64,000 bases of DNA from Coenobita brevimanus (GCA_032717465.1 CM064715.1:42461582-42525581), one strand, 5' to 3'. Positions 9,740-21,114 are shown, numbered from the stretch's first letter. Notes: generated from the letters alone by a model not told the origin. Numbers and translations: made by a program.

Positions 9740-11180
9740 GATACCAATTATACGAGTATCGATATGAGGTGGAAGAGAACTGGAGAAACATGGGTATGCA
9801 AATTTCCACGTCAGCATCTACTGTACTTGATTCGGAACGTGCACTAGTAAAAAAAAAAAAAAATGAGGTACGTTGCAGTCACAACTACGTCCTCTGTTGA
9901 TGTATATTGCAGCTTACGAATGAAACGGAAGTATGTGACTGGGAGACGTGTCGGCAAGGTATGAGGAAAATTAGTGAGAATGGTAATGGGTATGGGAGGC
10001 AAGACTGAAGACCAGTGAGAGAGGTACATATACCTTTGATTAAGTAGGTAGATAAGGATTTATAGATGGGTAGTGCGTCGTGGAAGTAAGAATGGTGTGT
10101 AGTAAGCGAGGTTGAAGGCGGTGTAGAAAGTTGAAATTGGCTTGACAGGCAAATACAAAACAACAAATGAAAGCAAAGAGTAGTTTGTAACTAACTTATC
10201 TAATTATATGAGCCACAGATCAAGAAACAGATAGACAGACTGTGTGCAGAGGAGAGAGAGTGAGATATTAGTGTGGCACATGGTGAAGGTTGGCGAGAGG
10301 AAGAGTTAGCTCTTCCTTTCCCCAACCTTTCGTGGGTGATAAGAAAGCGAATTTAGCAGATAGTAGAGCAAGAAAGTGTATAGGAGGGGAGCACTGGGAG
10401 AGGGTCTCATAAAAGTGTGTGCTGTAGGTGGGTAGGGAAATGTGTAGGGGGAGCATAGGTACTGTAGGTAGGAAGGGAGACGTGTAGGGGAAGCATTGGA
10501 AGAAATATATAATCAGATAGTGAAGCGGAAGCCTTTTGTGCGTGGGTAGTGTGTAATGGAGTGGAACAGTGATGTAGAGTAAGGTTAAGGCAGGAGGAGC
10601 TTAGGGTGTTGCAGTCATACTAATCCTTTCAGTATGAGGACTTTTTTCACCCTGGCTATCGTGAGAGACGTTTTTATTCCGCATAGGCAAGGTGTCTTAC
10701 GGTGTAGATCCTAAATAGGCAGTTAGGCAGGTAGGTAGGTAGGTGACAGCTAGGAAAAAAAAAGTACTGAGGCGGATGTAGGAAGTTGACAGGATGTGTG
10801 AGGCGAGTAATGGAAGCAAGATAGGTTGGTTGGGTAGTAGGGGAGTGTAGAGTTGATGTACTGAAGATAGGTAGGTTGTGAGGAGGCAGGTTGCGGGATG
10901 GTGGCACTGAATTGATGGGAGAAAATGAACTTAGTATTATGTGGAAGGTGTTGAAGCCTCTAAGTGTGTAAGTGTAGGTAGTGGAGTTAAGAAGCTGAGA
11001 GGTACTGTATAAATAATTAGTGGATAGAGGGGTGGTTGGGGAATGGAATTAGTCAGGTAGAGATGGGGAGGCTTGTGGGAGAGAGGAAGGAGAGTAGTTG
11101 AGGTAGTTATGTTGGAGGGGATGTGTAAGAGAGGGAGCATGGGAAGGTAGGAAGTTTGATTGGTTGTTAAATAAAGGCAC
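9740..11180. other. gene-free DNA, G/A/T-rich
   Basis: No supportable gene. GGTAGG words accumulate from about 10400 onward. A short A-run sits at 9850-9862. Minus-strand frames are Leu/Pro/Thr/Tyr-rich translations of CCTACC-like sequence. Confidence 0.5.
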
Positions 11181-11182
11181 AC

Positions 11183-11184
<2 letters not shown>

Positions 11185-11251
<67 letters not shown>
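11185..11251. repeat. (TC)33 microsatellite
   Basis: Uninterrupted TC run. Confidence 0.95.
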
Positions 11252-11256
<5 letters not shown>

Positions 11257-11375
11257 TGGGGAAGGTAAGGATGTACAGAGAGGGCGTGGGGAATTGGAGT
11301 GTGGGTGTGTTGGTAAGTAGCGAGATAGCCCAAGTCGGTAGGTAGTCATGCTTGAGGGAGCTTTATGCCAACGAG

Positions 11376-12060
11376 ATAGATAGGTAGATAGACAGATAGG
11401 TAGGTAGGTAGGAAGAGGGGGAGGAGGTGTTTTGAAAGTTGCAGTGGGGAGATAGATAAATAGGTAGGAACGTAAATAGATGGGAAGGTTGAAGAGTTTA
11501 TGAGGCAGATAGGTATGGAGTTACAGGTGACAGAGAAGAACACGTGGTAGATAGTTTGGTTATGTCAAAAGAAATGTTTGTAGTCCTAAATAATGGCAGG
11601 AAGTAAGACAAAATATGGAGGGTTTGTACAGGAGTGAAGCGGGTAGGTAGGTAGAGGCATAGAAGTTGGTGTAGGTAGTAGGCAAGGTAGGTAGGTATGT
11701 TGGTAGGTTGTTGCGTGTAGGTTGGTGTGGGTTGTAGGCAAGTTAACAAGGTAGGTAGGTAGGTTGATGAATAGGTGTGTACAGAAGGGAATGGATAATA
11801 GATATGTTAGGTAAGTAGGCTGGTGAATAGGTAGTAGGAGGGGCATACAGGATAGGACGTGGGTAGTAAGCAAGATAGGTGAGTGGGTAGGTAGATAGGT
11901 ATGTGTTATATAGGTAGATAGGAGAGGCAAATAGGGTGGAACAAGGGTAATATGTAACGTAGGTAGGAGGATAGTGAAGTAGGTAGGTATATAGGTGGAT
12001 AGTGAAATGGGTAGGTAGGTAGGTGGATAGTGAAATAAGTAGGTAGGTAGTTAGTACGTG
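11376..12060. repeat. degenerate GGTA/GATA tetranucleotide field
   Basis: The + strand is dominated by GGTA, GATA and GGTG words in clusters of two to five (for example 11397-11412, 11745-11763 and 12008-12024). It looks like an eroded tetranucleotide array. The Thr/Tyr/Leu/Pro minus-strand frames mirror it. Confidence 0.8.
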
Positions 12061-12121
12061 AGATACGGGAGTATTCATAGATAGACGGTAAGATATATAT
12101 GGAGCTGGGTAGTAAAGTATA

Positions 12122-12408
12122 CAGGGTGTCCCGGGAGTTAAGTCAGAAACTATGGGAAATGATAGAGGAGGGAATTCTAAGGAAAAAATGTTATATGAAC
12201 ATGTGTCCAAATCTCAACCGTTACGGAGCTACAGTTACTGATGACCTTATGGGCGAAAATGGTCTCCTTCATAATTCGCCCATAAGGTCATCAGTAACTA
12301 GCTCCGTAACGGTTGGAATTTGGACACATGTTCATATAACATTTTTTCCTTAGAATTCCCTCCTCTATCATTTCCCAAAGTTTTTGACTTAACTCCCGGG
12401 ACACCCTG
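12122..12408. mobile_element. 287-bp fold-back MITE, TA-flanked
   Basis: Left arm 12122-12257 (136 bp) and right arm 12275-12408 (134 bp) are near-perfect reverse complements around a 17-nt loop. The termini are CAGGGTGTCCCGGGAG and its complement, flanked by TA on both sides (TATA if extended), as expected for Tc1/mariner-type target duplication. No transposase is encoded. The arms differ by only a few bases and one or two small gaps, so insertion or sequence conversion is recent. A read-through transcript would form a very long double-stranded hairpin. Confidence 0.92.
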
Positions 12409-12729
12409 TATAGGTAGCAGGGGAAGCATTAAGGATGGGGTTAGGAATCGTCGGTAAGGCATGTAGATACTGAAGGTAAATCGACAGAACGAGAGGGTAG
12501 TAGGCAAGGTATATGCAGTACTTGAACCGCGTTGATAGGATAAGGTGGAAGGTAAATAATTATGAACGTCAGAAAGGGTAGAAAATGAGGTAAATAAATG
12601 ATAAATGGGTAGGTAAGATAAAATAGTAGGTGGAAAAAATCGAGATAGGAATGGGAAGTGAGATAGGTATGAAGAGAGGCACACAGAAGGTGGCGTGGGT
12701 AGTCGGTGAGGAAGGTAGGTAGGCAGGTA

Positions 12730-13050
12730 GGTGCGTCAACTTCCCGTCCCTCTCCCTCCCCCCTCCCTAAGCATGAGCAAGTGAGGGTAGCAGTCGTGTG
12801 GAAGTGAGGGGAGGAGGTGCCAGCTGTCCCTCCCTCTCACACACACGCTCCCCTCACACACACACACACTGACGCGTCCACATCCTGCAGTCTCTATTCT
12901 CTCTCACAGCAGGCGTATTCCTCCTTGTTTTGAGGCAAGTTTGTGTGTTTCTTTAAGGTGTCTGTGTGTGTTTTTGGTGTTTTTCGCACGAACAGACGGA
13001 CGGGCGTGACTTCTTATCCTCTCTTTGACGGACGTGCCATTCCGGACCCG
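12730..13050 (+). promoter_or_regulatory. CpG-bearing promoter/5' UTR candidate
   Basis: The AT/GGTA-rich flank gives way to a higher-GC segment with clustered CpG (about 12870-13050: GACGCGTCC, GACGGACGGGCG, TTCCGGACCCG), leading to an ATG at 13051. No TATA box or certain initiator was seen. It is proposed only because base use changes here and a signal-peptide frame follows. Confidence 0.3.
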
Positions 13051-13145
13051 ATGATCCGCTGTGTAAATCCCGTTATACCTGCTTTGTTGTTGTTGCTTAC
13101 GGCGTCCTTGCCAGTTCGGAACGCTGCGGCATATTCCAGCGCCGA
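13051..13145 (+). CDS. candidate first coding exon with signal peptide
   Basis: Thirty-one codons plus two bases run from ATG to a possible donor (GA|GTATGT, intron starting 13146). The peptide has the shape of a secretory signal: Met-Ile-Arg, a hydrophobic core VIPALLLLLTASL at about residues 8-20, then PVRNAAA and a likely cleavage site before YSS. If real, it begins a secreted or membrane protein whose remaining exons lie downstream. The open frame also extends upstream to 12943 without a better start. The product is not recognised. The Kozak context (CCGATGA) is unremarkable. A chance frame remains quite possible. Confidence 0.3.
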
Positions 13146-13199
13146 GTATGTCAAGTTCGTGGTTGTGTTTGAGGGAAGGCGATGTATTTTTATTTATTT

Positions 13200-15060
13200 A
13201 TTTATTGTGTATTTAGACAGCGTGTGACATAAATTGTGGATAAATATATATGTCTGTTGGTCATTGGTGTTGTGTTTTGGACATCACGGTAAGCTACATG
13301 CTCGCCTTCCAGCCCTGGCCATAACTTTTTTTTTTTTTTTCCCATTTGCATTTCCAGCTAATTTCCATAAGAAATAACTATAATGCATGTAGCCTTTCGA
13401 GTTAACAATGACATTCGGTAAAACCTTGTCACATGAACACACATGTAAAAGATTCCGCTTATATACACAGTGAAGGGTTACGAGCACAGTGAAGATCAGA
13501 AAATTGGCAGGTTTGGGGAGACGAGACAAGAGGAAGAAGGGGTAGGGCGGGATCGTGTATACTGTTTAACGAAGTACGAAAAACAGCATCCATGGGCAAA
13601 ACTATGACAGAAACGTAGAGCAGCAATGAACCGATTTATCATAGAAAGTTTGGGTGGTGCGTCGAATATAGTAATAGCAGTTGTTCCCTCGGCAGTCTGG
13701 CCGAACAGCCCCATCGAATATACTGTAGTGATTAGATGAGGTTGAACTGAAAAGAAAAAATGGGTGTCTCTGTTTTCCCACCCCACCCCGTCATTGTTTG
13801 TTGGTGCAATGAGGGGGGGGGGGAGATGAACACATAGATCATGCATTAAGGTGGCTGACTTCTTATACCTCAGTCGAATCACGTATACGAATGTGTAGAT
13901 TAGAAAATAGGGTAAGGTAGGGAAAGGGTGGACTGGGTGATAAGGTCTGTATTCCCTCACCTCCTCACCTCCCTTTCCCCCTCCCCCTCCTGCGTCAGAA
14001 TAGGTGAATAAGTTTGCACACCCACGTCGATACCAGTATTCGACCATGTAGTTCTGGCAGCTCTTTTAGTCTTCTCGACATCTGAACTAATGATGTAAAG
14101 AGAAATTCCCAACCCGCTTTATTATTTATTTATTTTAACTAGATTGGCAATATCGCAGCTTTTGACACGGTTTCGAAACGATTTAAAGAGACTGTGATCA
14201 CAAACGTAAATGATAATATGGAATATGAAGAGATGAAGAAGGGATGGACAGGAAGGAGAGAGGGGGAAGTCCTTTTTAGACCCCCACCCTATGGTGGAGT
14301 GGGGGAAAGTATACACACAACACATTAACTGGACAGAATTCGCTCCCAAGTCAGAGCAAGACATTAGAACACATTATGATAGGTAATAGAGCGCTGAGTG
14401 GGGGGTGGGGGTGATGTGTATGGTGGGGGTGACTGTGTGTACTCATTCTCACTCTCAGCCCCCTCCCCTCCTTCCCTCTCCCCCGTCCCCCCTGCTTTTG
14501 TTGGAGAAGATATACAGAAAATACCTCAGATTTTCACACCAAGTCAGACCAGGGTGTTCAGACACATGATCCTAGGTAATAGGGGGTTACGTAATAGAGG
14601 GGGTTGAGGGATGTATGGGGGTAAGGGGGCGTATATTTCCACCCTCCATCCTATTACTACTCCATCCTCCTGCCCCTCAACCCATCCCCTACCCCATTCC
14701 CCTGTCCCTCAAACCCTCCCCTACATCCTCCTTCTCCCCCACTCCATTACCTTGCCCCTCAACCCTTCTCTTTCCCTCTCTCCCTTCCTTTCCCCTAGTG
14801 TATCACCCTGCTCCTCAGACCCTCGCCTACCCCTTTCCTCTCACCCCTCCCTCCCCCTGCCCCTCATCCCCTCCCGTAACTCCTGCTTCTCCCCCTACCT
14901 GGCATTGTGATGGTGAGTTTAGCACAGGTTAGCCGTGATGCCATCCATTAATCAGGCCATTCATGACCCGCAGGTGATTGTTACGTAAGGCGTGACGAGG
15001 GACGCTGTTTATTGCCTGGGGGGTTGGGGTACAGTCGTCTTCACACGTTTTGTACCACTA
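13200..15060. other. gene-free DNA
   Basis: A 183-codon minus-strand frame (13496-14047) has mixed composition but no motif I recognise, no splice context and a Gly/Glu low-complexity patch, so it is not called. 14450-14900 is a CCCT-rich pyrimidine stretch. T14 lies at 13327-13340. Confidence 0.5.
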
Positions 15061-15069
15061 ACTTCCCAC

Positions 15070-15072
<3 letters not shown>

Positions 15073-15116
<44 letters not shown>
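15073..15116. repeat. (GA)22 microsatellite
   Basis: Uninterrupted GA run. Confidence 0.95.
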
Positions 15117-15120
<4 letters not shown>

Positions 15121-15639
15121 ATCAAAGTATATCGGTGAGTTTGCTGTAGAGAGTGTTATGTGTAGTGTGGGAGTATGATTTTTTGTGAGCAAGAAAGAAT
15201 TTGAGTTACTGTACACGGTTAATAGTGGTAGTAGTGACAATTCTTTGTTATTATTATTATTATTTTTTTTTTTTGAGTGGATTCCTTTTCTTCTTTATCT
15301 CAATCGCCGAAAATCTTCATTGCCCTTATTCAAGTTATTGTTTCCCTAAGGAAGTCAGTAAACTTAGTTACAACTTCCATCAGAGCCTTCTGTATCCCAT
15401 GTCTCAGAGACAACAGTAGGTGTTGTTGAGTAACTCCGCCTGGCCGAGCAAAGCCATTACCCGGAAGCAAGCAGCTACCCATGGGTCGTTTCTTACTGGA
15501 GGCCAATGTTCTTTTGTGGTAGACTGCGCCTCGCCAAAGCGGGGCGCTGGGATGAAAGTTGAGGTTTGGTTCCTGGGTGGGCGCTACATTTGCGTCTCTC
15601 CAGCCATTTAATAGGGGCATAGTAGGCTGCACACAACCC

Positions 15640-15642
<3 letters not shown>

Positions 15643-15674
<32 letters not shown>

Positions 15675-15965
15675 GCAATATGGTTACCACCCAGCGTTGT
15701 AAATGGTTTCCTGGGTTACAAAAAACCATTAAACTTGTCACTGTACAACCACCTGAACTGGATAGAAGAGAAATAAAAGTGACAGAAAGGATGGGGGAAA
15801 TAGAAAACATGGTGGGCAGACACAGAGAAGTAATGATAAAGGTGAAGGAAGAAGTAGGTAGCACTGCAGTAAGTGAGTGGATGAAGGTCGCCACCATCTA
15901 CCACTAGAGGTAGTAGTTTGGCGTAGTAACGAGGGGCAAACACCTACCGGTAATCTTGTCCACAC
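15643..15965 (-). mobile_element. candidate poly(A)-tailed retroposon, minus strand
   Basis: A T31 run (15643-15673) would be the poly(A) tail of a minus-strand insertion whose body lies at 15674 to about 15965. That block has balanced composition, unlike its low-complexity surroundings, and is open in several frames on both strands over about 220 bp. No catalytic motif is recognised. It could be a SINE or a processed fragment. The left flank (15420-15640) is also complex sequence and may be a second element. Confidence 0.4.
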
Positions 15966-16456
15966 CTAGGAAGACGCATGCTGAAAGTGACTATTCATCA
16001 CGGTACTGGCAAGCAAGACCAACTCTCCTCCTAGTAATTTCGGTGAAACTCCTACTCAAGTGCGCACCTCTTCACCCAACTTGCGAGGGTCTTCTGTATC
16101 TTTGTGTGTGTTGGAAGGGGGATGGGTAGGAGATCAAGGAGACGAGATAGGGGAACAGACAGACAGAACGTGAGCTTAGTAGTTGATACCAAGCCTGACG
16201 AATTATGAGCATGCAAATCTACTACATTTTGCATTTTATCAGGGTACGTGACTTTTGATACTCTCCACACACGTATCCTACAAGGTGTGCCCTCAGGTTC
16301 TGTAGTTTGTGTATCTGTAGAAAGCCTGTAGTATAGTGGAAATTTGTATGCTGGGGTGTTGTGCATATGAGTTACGTTTTTGGCTATAAATGTTGTTTTC
16401 AGGTAATGAATATGTTTGCAGTGTGTGATGCTGATGTAAGTTGTTTTTGTGAGGCG

Positions 16457-16457
<1 letters not shown>

Positions 16458-16548
<91 letters not shown>

Positions 16549-16668
16549 GTTTGATAATTTGTGCCTTCAGTGTGTTATCGGGTGCCTTTGTGTCGTGTCT
16601 GTGAGTCGTGTGTGTGTATGTCGTTCACGTCATTCTTGTTGGTTGGGGAACGTATGTGTGCTGTTTTG

Positions 16669-16749
<81 letters not shown>

Positions 16750-17056
16750 ATTTCTGTATATATAGCATACATGCACAGTTTTGAGATCATGTATGTGTAG
16801 GGGCGTTGTGTGTGTGTGTGTGTGTACTAGCGTGTTGTGGTATATGTGTGTCATGTACCAGTGTGCCTGCCTCATCCTCATTTGTCTTTGTGTGTGCTGT
16901 TCTTCAGGCATGCTTCATTGTGCATATGTGTATGTATGTGTGTGTGTATGTTTTTGTATGTGTATGTAATAATCTCATATCGTCCATAAAGTATTTCATT
17001 ATTTGTGTCATATATCTTCTCTGTCTGTTTATATTTTGCTTTGTCTGTCTTTATTT

Positions 17057-17107
<51 letters not shown>

Positions 17108-17114
17108 AGAGAGA
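16458..17114. repeat. cluster of (GT)n/(GA)n microsatellites
   Basis: (GT)n 16458-16551 with one TTT break, (GT)25-(GA)13 at 16673-16749, a short (GT)n near 16807-16825 and (GT)16-(AG)10 at 17059-17113. Between them GTGT words are scattered, as in an eroded longer array. Val/Cys and His/Thr frames are shadows of these repeats. Confidence 0.9.
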
Positions 17115-17194
17115 CGGGTATGAGTGTGTATTACTGCGTGTGTGTGTGTGTCGTGCTGGCCCCCGTTTAACTGATGACCTCATGAACACGCTCC

Positions 17195-18180
17195 TTCGTC
17201 GTCATTCTTGCCATTCCCCTCCCCCCCTTCCTTACTTCTCATCCTCAGTCCCTCCTTACTTATCTTCCTCCATCCCTCCCTCGTTAGCTGTCTTCCTCTG
17301 TCCATACCTCTCTTCCTTCTTCCCTGTGTCTTATCCTTCCTCTTCTATCCCTCCTTCCGTACATGTCTTTTTCCATCCCTCCCTTCTTGCCTGTCTTCCT
17401 CCATCCCTTCCTTCTGAGCTCTCTTCCTCCTTCCCTGTGTCTTACACCTCATGCTTTGTCCCTCCTTCCTTACCTTTGTCTTACCTATCCACCTCCATGT
17501 ATCCTTACTTACCGTCTACCCATCCCTCCTTCCAGTGTTACCTTTCCTTCCTTTCATCCTTTTTACTTCTATCCCTTCTCGCCTTCCATTCATACCTGTC
17601 CTTCCTTTCTCCCTCCTTTATTACTTTTGCTCCTTCTCGTCCATCTTTTATCTTACCTCTTTCTCCTCTCTCCCTTCCTTTTTTTTTTTTTCCCCTAAAC
17701 TTTTGCCCCTTCTCACCTTTTTTCTTTCCTCATTCCACGTTTTATGTCCTACCCTGTAATCCTTCTGCTGTATCTCCTTACTCTCCCTTAATTCTCCTAC
17801 CCGTCAGTTATCTTTCATCACCCACCCTTTCCCCGCCTCACTTGTCCTTCAGTCTCATACCTTTTAACTTCCCCTTTCTTTCCTCACCCTTCCTTTCTCA
17901 AATCTCCCTCCCTTTTATCTACTTGCTTTCCCATTTCTCACCACATTATCCTCTTTTACCCTTCTGCACCTCCTGCTATCTTTCTGATCCCCTTCTCTCC
18001 TTCCAGATCTCTTCCTCTTTGCTTTCTTTAGGTCTCCACACTGAAGTGTGGAGGGCTACTGTGTTTCCTCCGTTTCTCCTTTCTTCCAACCACTTTTTCA
18101 ATTTGGCGCCATTCCTTTATTTCTTTATCTATTCGCTTCGACATAGCGCAGTTATTCATTTTGCCAGCACCCTCAGACAC
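17195..18180. repeat. kilobase pyrimidine tract, left part
   Basis: Overwhelmingly C/T on the + strand, built from CTTCC/TCCCTCC/CTTAC words with loose periodicity of about 30-45 bp at first. It gives a 366-codon stop-free frame (17140-18240) that is Ser/Pro/Leu/Phe-only and has no domain, so it is rejected as a gene. Confidence 0.8.
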
Positions 18181-18226
18181 CGTTTATATCTATCTGTCTA
18201 TATCTATCAATATATCAATCTGTATT

Positions 18227-18315
18227 CACTGTCATCCTAAATGTCGGAACCAACTGCCTAGCCCTGGGCTCCTACGCTCCTCGTGGGGCAATGTAGGATT
18301 GGATGATGGATGGAT

Positions 18316-18318
<3 letters not shown>
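18227..18318 (+). mobile_element. SINE-like retroposon, copy 2 (3' end only)
   Basis: About 90 bp aligned with 9543-9640: shared CCTAGCCC, GGGCTCCTACGCTCC and GTAGGATTGGATGATGG, then (GGAT)3. The 5' part seen in copy 1 is absent, so this is a truncated insertion within the pyrimidine tract. Confidence 0.75.

Positions 18319-18374
<56 letters not shown>
18318..18374. repeat. (TA)18-(TG)9 on SINE tail
   Basis: The (GGAT)n tail of SINE copy 2 passes directly into (TA)n and then (TG)n, repeating the arrangement seen after copy 1. Confidence 0.9.
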
Positions 18375-18439
18375 CGCCCTTTAAAGGGATTTTCGAGGTC
18401 AAACATCACACCATATAAGCACCCAGATTTTGAGATCTT

Positions 18440-18578
18440 ATGTTGTAGTTCGAGAGAAGGGGGTGTGAGCTGGGAGCAGGGCAGTGAAATAGCTGGGAAT
18501 CAGGGGACATGGAGGCGATTTGTTTGTGGCCACCCCTTGAGGGATTAAGGCATCTGTCAATGGATGGATAGATAGATG
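18440..18578 (+). mobile_element. LINE 3' end fragment
   Basis: In frame it encodes REGGVSWEQGSEI and then TWRRFVCGHPLRD followed by a stop at 18546-18548. This closely matches the extreme C terminus of the RT relic at 7596-8381, and the fragment ends in GGATGGATAGATAGATG. The region 18376-18440 is not clearly homologous. It is a heavily 5'-truncated copy, or the LINE-derived tail of a SINE. Confidence 0.8.
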
Positions 18579-18649
18579 TTTTAGTATATTCATTAATCAC
18601 CATAGCCTTTTGCACCGAGGCATGTCATAGTACTATAGCTGTGTTTAGA

Positions 18650-19975
18650 CCATCTTGCATTCCCTTGAGAATGTTGGGAATCTTTACCTAAGTCCATTCT
18701 TATTTCCTTACTTATCCATTTCCTCATTTCTTATTTTCTTCCTCTCATCATCCATTACTGCTCCCCACTTTCTTTACTCATCTCTCCGCTCCCTTGCCTC
18801 TCCTGGCCTTCTTTCCTACCCCCTATCTCTTCCTTCTTACCCCCCTCTCTTCTTTCTTACCCCCTTACCCCCCTCTCTTCTTTCTTACCCCCCTGTCTCT
18901 CTCCTCCCTGCCGTACCTTACACTGCCTCTCCGTCATGTCGTTCCTATTCCCCTTTTAATTTTCTGGCCATCCTTTCCTTTATCCTCACCATTTATTCAC
19001 CACCTCCTCACCATTCTTTGCTCCCTCTTCCTTTTTTGTCCTTTCTCTCCTCTCTTTTTCTCTTCCTGCCTTCATGCCCAGCCTCTCGTAACAACCATTG
19101 CCATGTGTCATGTACTATATCATTTTTCCTTTTTTACCTCCCTAATCTCTCTACGTCTACTGTCTCCTCCCTTTGCATCCATTACCTCCTTCCCAGTTTT
19201 ATACTTCTCTTATTTTCTACCAGCTTACTCTCTTACTGCTACCACCCTCTCATTTAAATTTACTCAGACAATGTATATCGCTTTTTTTTCTTAACAAAAA
19301 CACACTCCCCATCTCCCTCAACTTGTTGGCTCCTCTCCCTCTCTTTCGCCCTTTTCCTCACACTCTCCCTTTCTCTCGCCCTTTTCCACTCCCTCTCCCT
19401 TTCTCTCGCCCCTTACCTCTCGTTCTCACTTTCTCTTCTCCCTGTCTCTCTCTTCTTCTCCCTCTTCCTCTCTTGCTTTATCCGCCTTTCATCTTTTTAT
19501 TACTTTCTCGGTATCATACGTCTCCATTTCACTGATGAGTTTTTTGCCACCAGAGTTCAGGAACCTAACATGCTTCTTCCTTTCTATATCCACTCAGTAG
19601 TCCTTCTCTGTCTTTTTTATCCACACTCTCTTTCCTTCCATTTTCTTCTCATTCCCTTTTTTCTCATCTTTTTATTACTCATTCACCTCTCAGTGTTTTC
19701 TCTCTCTCGTTTCTTCTTTTCTAATACTTGTTCAGTTCCATTTTTCATTTCCCCTCATTTTTTTAAGCTTTGTATTCCGTTCCCCATGCATTTCCCCTTT
19801 CCCCCCTTTTCCGGTTGCCGTATCAACATCCATTCTTCCCCCATCTTCTCTTTTCTTCTGCATTACATTCTATACGTCCTCCCCTGTCGCATTATATACC
19901 TCATATTTTCCTGTATCCACCTCTCCCCTTCTCTTTCCCTCCATGTTCCTTATAAAGTTAAACAAATAGGAATAC
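18650..19975. repeat. kilobase pyrimidine tract, right part
   Basis: Continues the C/T-rich strand after the retroposon interruption. Includes short internal duplications such as TTCTTTCTTACCCCC words (18830-18895) and CTCTCGCCCTTTTCC words (19340-19420). No gene is credited. Confidence 0.75.
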
Positions 19976-20018
19976 AGGTGTGCAAATATGACTGTGCGTG
20001 TGTATGAAAATAAATTAG

Positions 20019-20021
<3 letters not shown>

Positions 20022-20072
<51 letters not shown>
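20022..20072. repeat. (AC)25 microsatellite
   Basis: Uninterrupted AC run abutting the tandem triplicate. Confidence 0.95.
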
Positions 20073-20075
<3 letters not shown>

Positions 20076-20217
20076 GACTGACGTACTATGAACAATGCTC
20101 TTTAATCTTGTTTGAAATTCACCTGTCTGAAGTACTATGAACAGTGCTCTTTAATCTTGTTTGAAAATCACCTGACTGAAGTACTATGAACAATGCTCTT
20201 TAATCTTGTTTGAAATA
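20071..20217 (+). repeat. 49-bp unit, three tandem copies
   Basis: Copies at 20071-20119, 20120-20168 and 20169-20217 each start CACCTG and contain AGTACTATGAACAATGCTC (or a one-base variant), then TTTAATCTTGTTTGAAA. They differ at only a few positions. It is a young, short satellite-like expansion. Confidence 0.92.
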
Positions 20218-20275
20218 GCCCTCCTCACCCGTACTGTGGAAAAATGTGGCTTTGTGGTGATTCGTGTTCTTGTAA

Positions 20276-20278
<3 letters not shown>

Positions 20279-20315
<37 letters not shown>
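20279..20315. repeat. T37 homopolymer
   Basis: Thirty-seven T in a row. Might be a retroposon tail in the minus orientation, but no body is recognised. Confidence 0.8.
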
Positions 20316-20319
20316 CAAA

Positions 20320-21110
20320 TCATGAAATTTCACATTAGATGTTATTCGTTTTGCAACAAACCTAATTTAACTACAAACTCAAACTCATGAAGCTATTCAA
20401 ACGGCAGATATTTTACAGTAGTTAAAGTGGCGTAAAAGGAAAGATTATTAGTGAAATGAGTGGATTATTGAAGGAGTAGACGAGACTAACTTGCAGATAA
20501 TGGTATCAGACATTGTATTAAAAGTTTGAAAACATGCAATATTTTAGTTTAAGACATTCTTTTAGGGCCTTGAGTAAAGCGCTTCTTGGTTAGATAAGTC
20601 TGTTTCATGGAAAGAAAAGTCCATGAATATCCTGTGTTTCTTAATCGTATATGGTACAGGCGTGAAGCGCATCGAAAAACGGTGTGTGGTTCATTTCTCT
20701 GTTTCTTCTGCCGATAGTTTTGATTTTTGTTGACATTTTTTTTCTGGATCTTGTTCATTCCATATTATGATTTAGGAAAACAAGAATTAGGGTGATGATG
20801 GTACAAGTGCGATTTCCTTTCTACTTTCATCATGTTCCCATTGAGACAGTAGAGCCGCAGCATGGGCTTCCCCACCCATGGAGGAAATAGTATGTTGATT
20901 TAACGGGCCCCTTTACAGCGGCAATGCACGGTAGTCTCCGAAAACATAGAAACCAACAGCTCAGGTGGTATGCCGGTTCCTGTTGGGACATGCTAGTTGA
21001 GCATTAGCTGCCACCACGTCTGGGTTGGCGTGGACGGTACTGTTGACCATAATTCATAGTTATCGCTGACAACATTTTGCTTATTACATTAAATGCAGGG
21101 TCAGTTTTAA
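20320..21110. other. gene-free complex DNA
   Basis: Non-repetitive sequence of balanced composition. Short hairpins occur (for example around 20866-20882). No open frame of note, splice structure or known element. Confidence 0.45.
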
Positions 21111-21114
21111 GACT

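Noticed and set aside
11376..12060. Telomeric array (GGTA/TAGG words)
   Set aside because: The unit is a tetranucleotide GGTA/GATA mix, not pentameric TTAGG, and is internal.
13496..14047. 183-codon minus-strand frame of mixed composition
   Set aside because: Looked protein-like in places, but has a Gly/Glu repeat patch, no recognisable domain and no splice signals. Kept only as a note.
17140..18240. 366-codon + strand frame
   Set aside because: Composition is Ser/Pro/Leu/Phe only, from a C/T-rich strand with few stop codons. Overlapping frames are also open, and it runs through a SINE end. No domain or splice context.
20071..20217. CRISPR-like direct repeats
   Set aside because: Three adjacent copies with no unique spacers, in a eukaryotic context. 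No array with spacers exists anywhere in the window.
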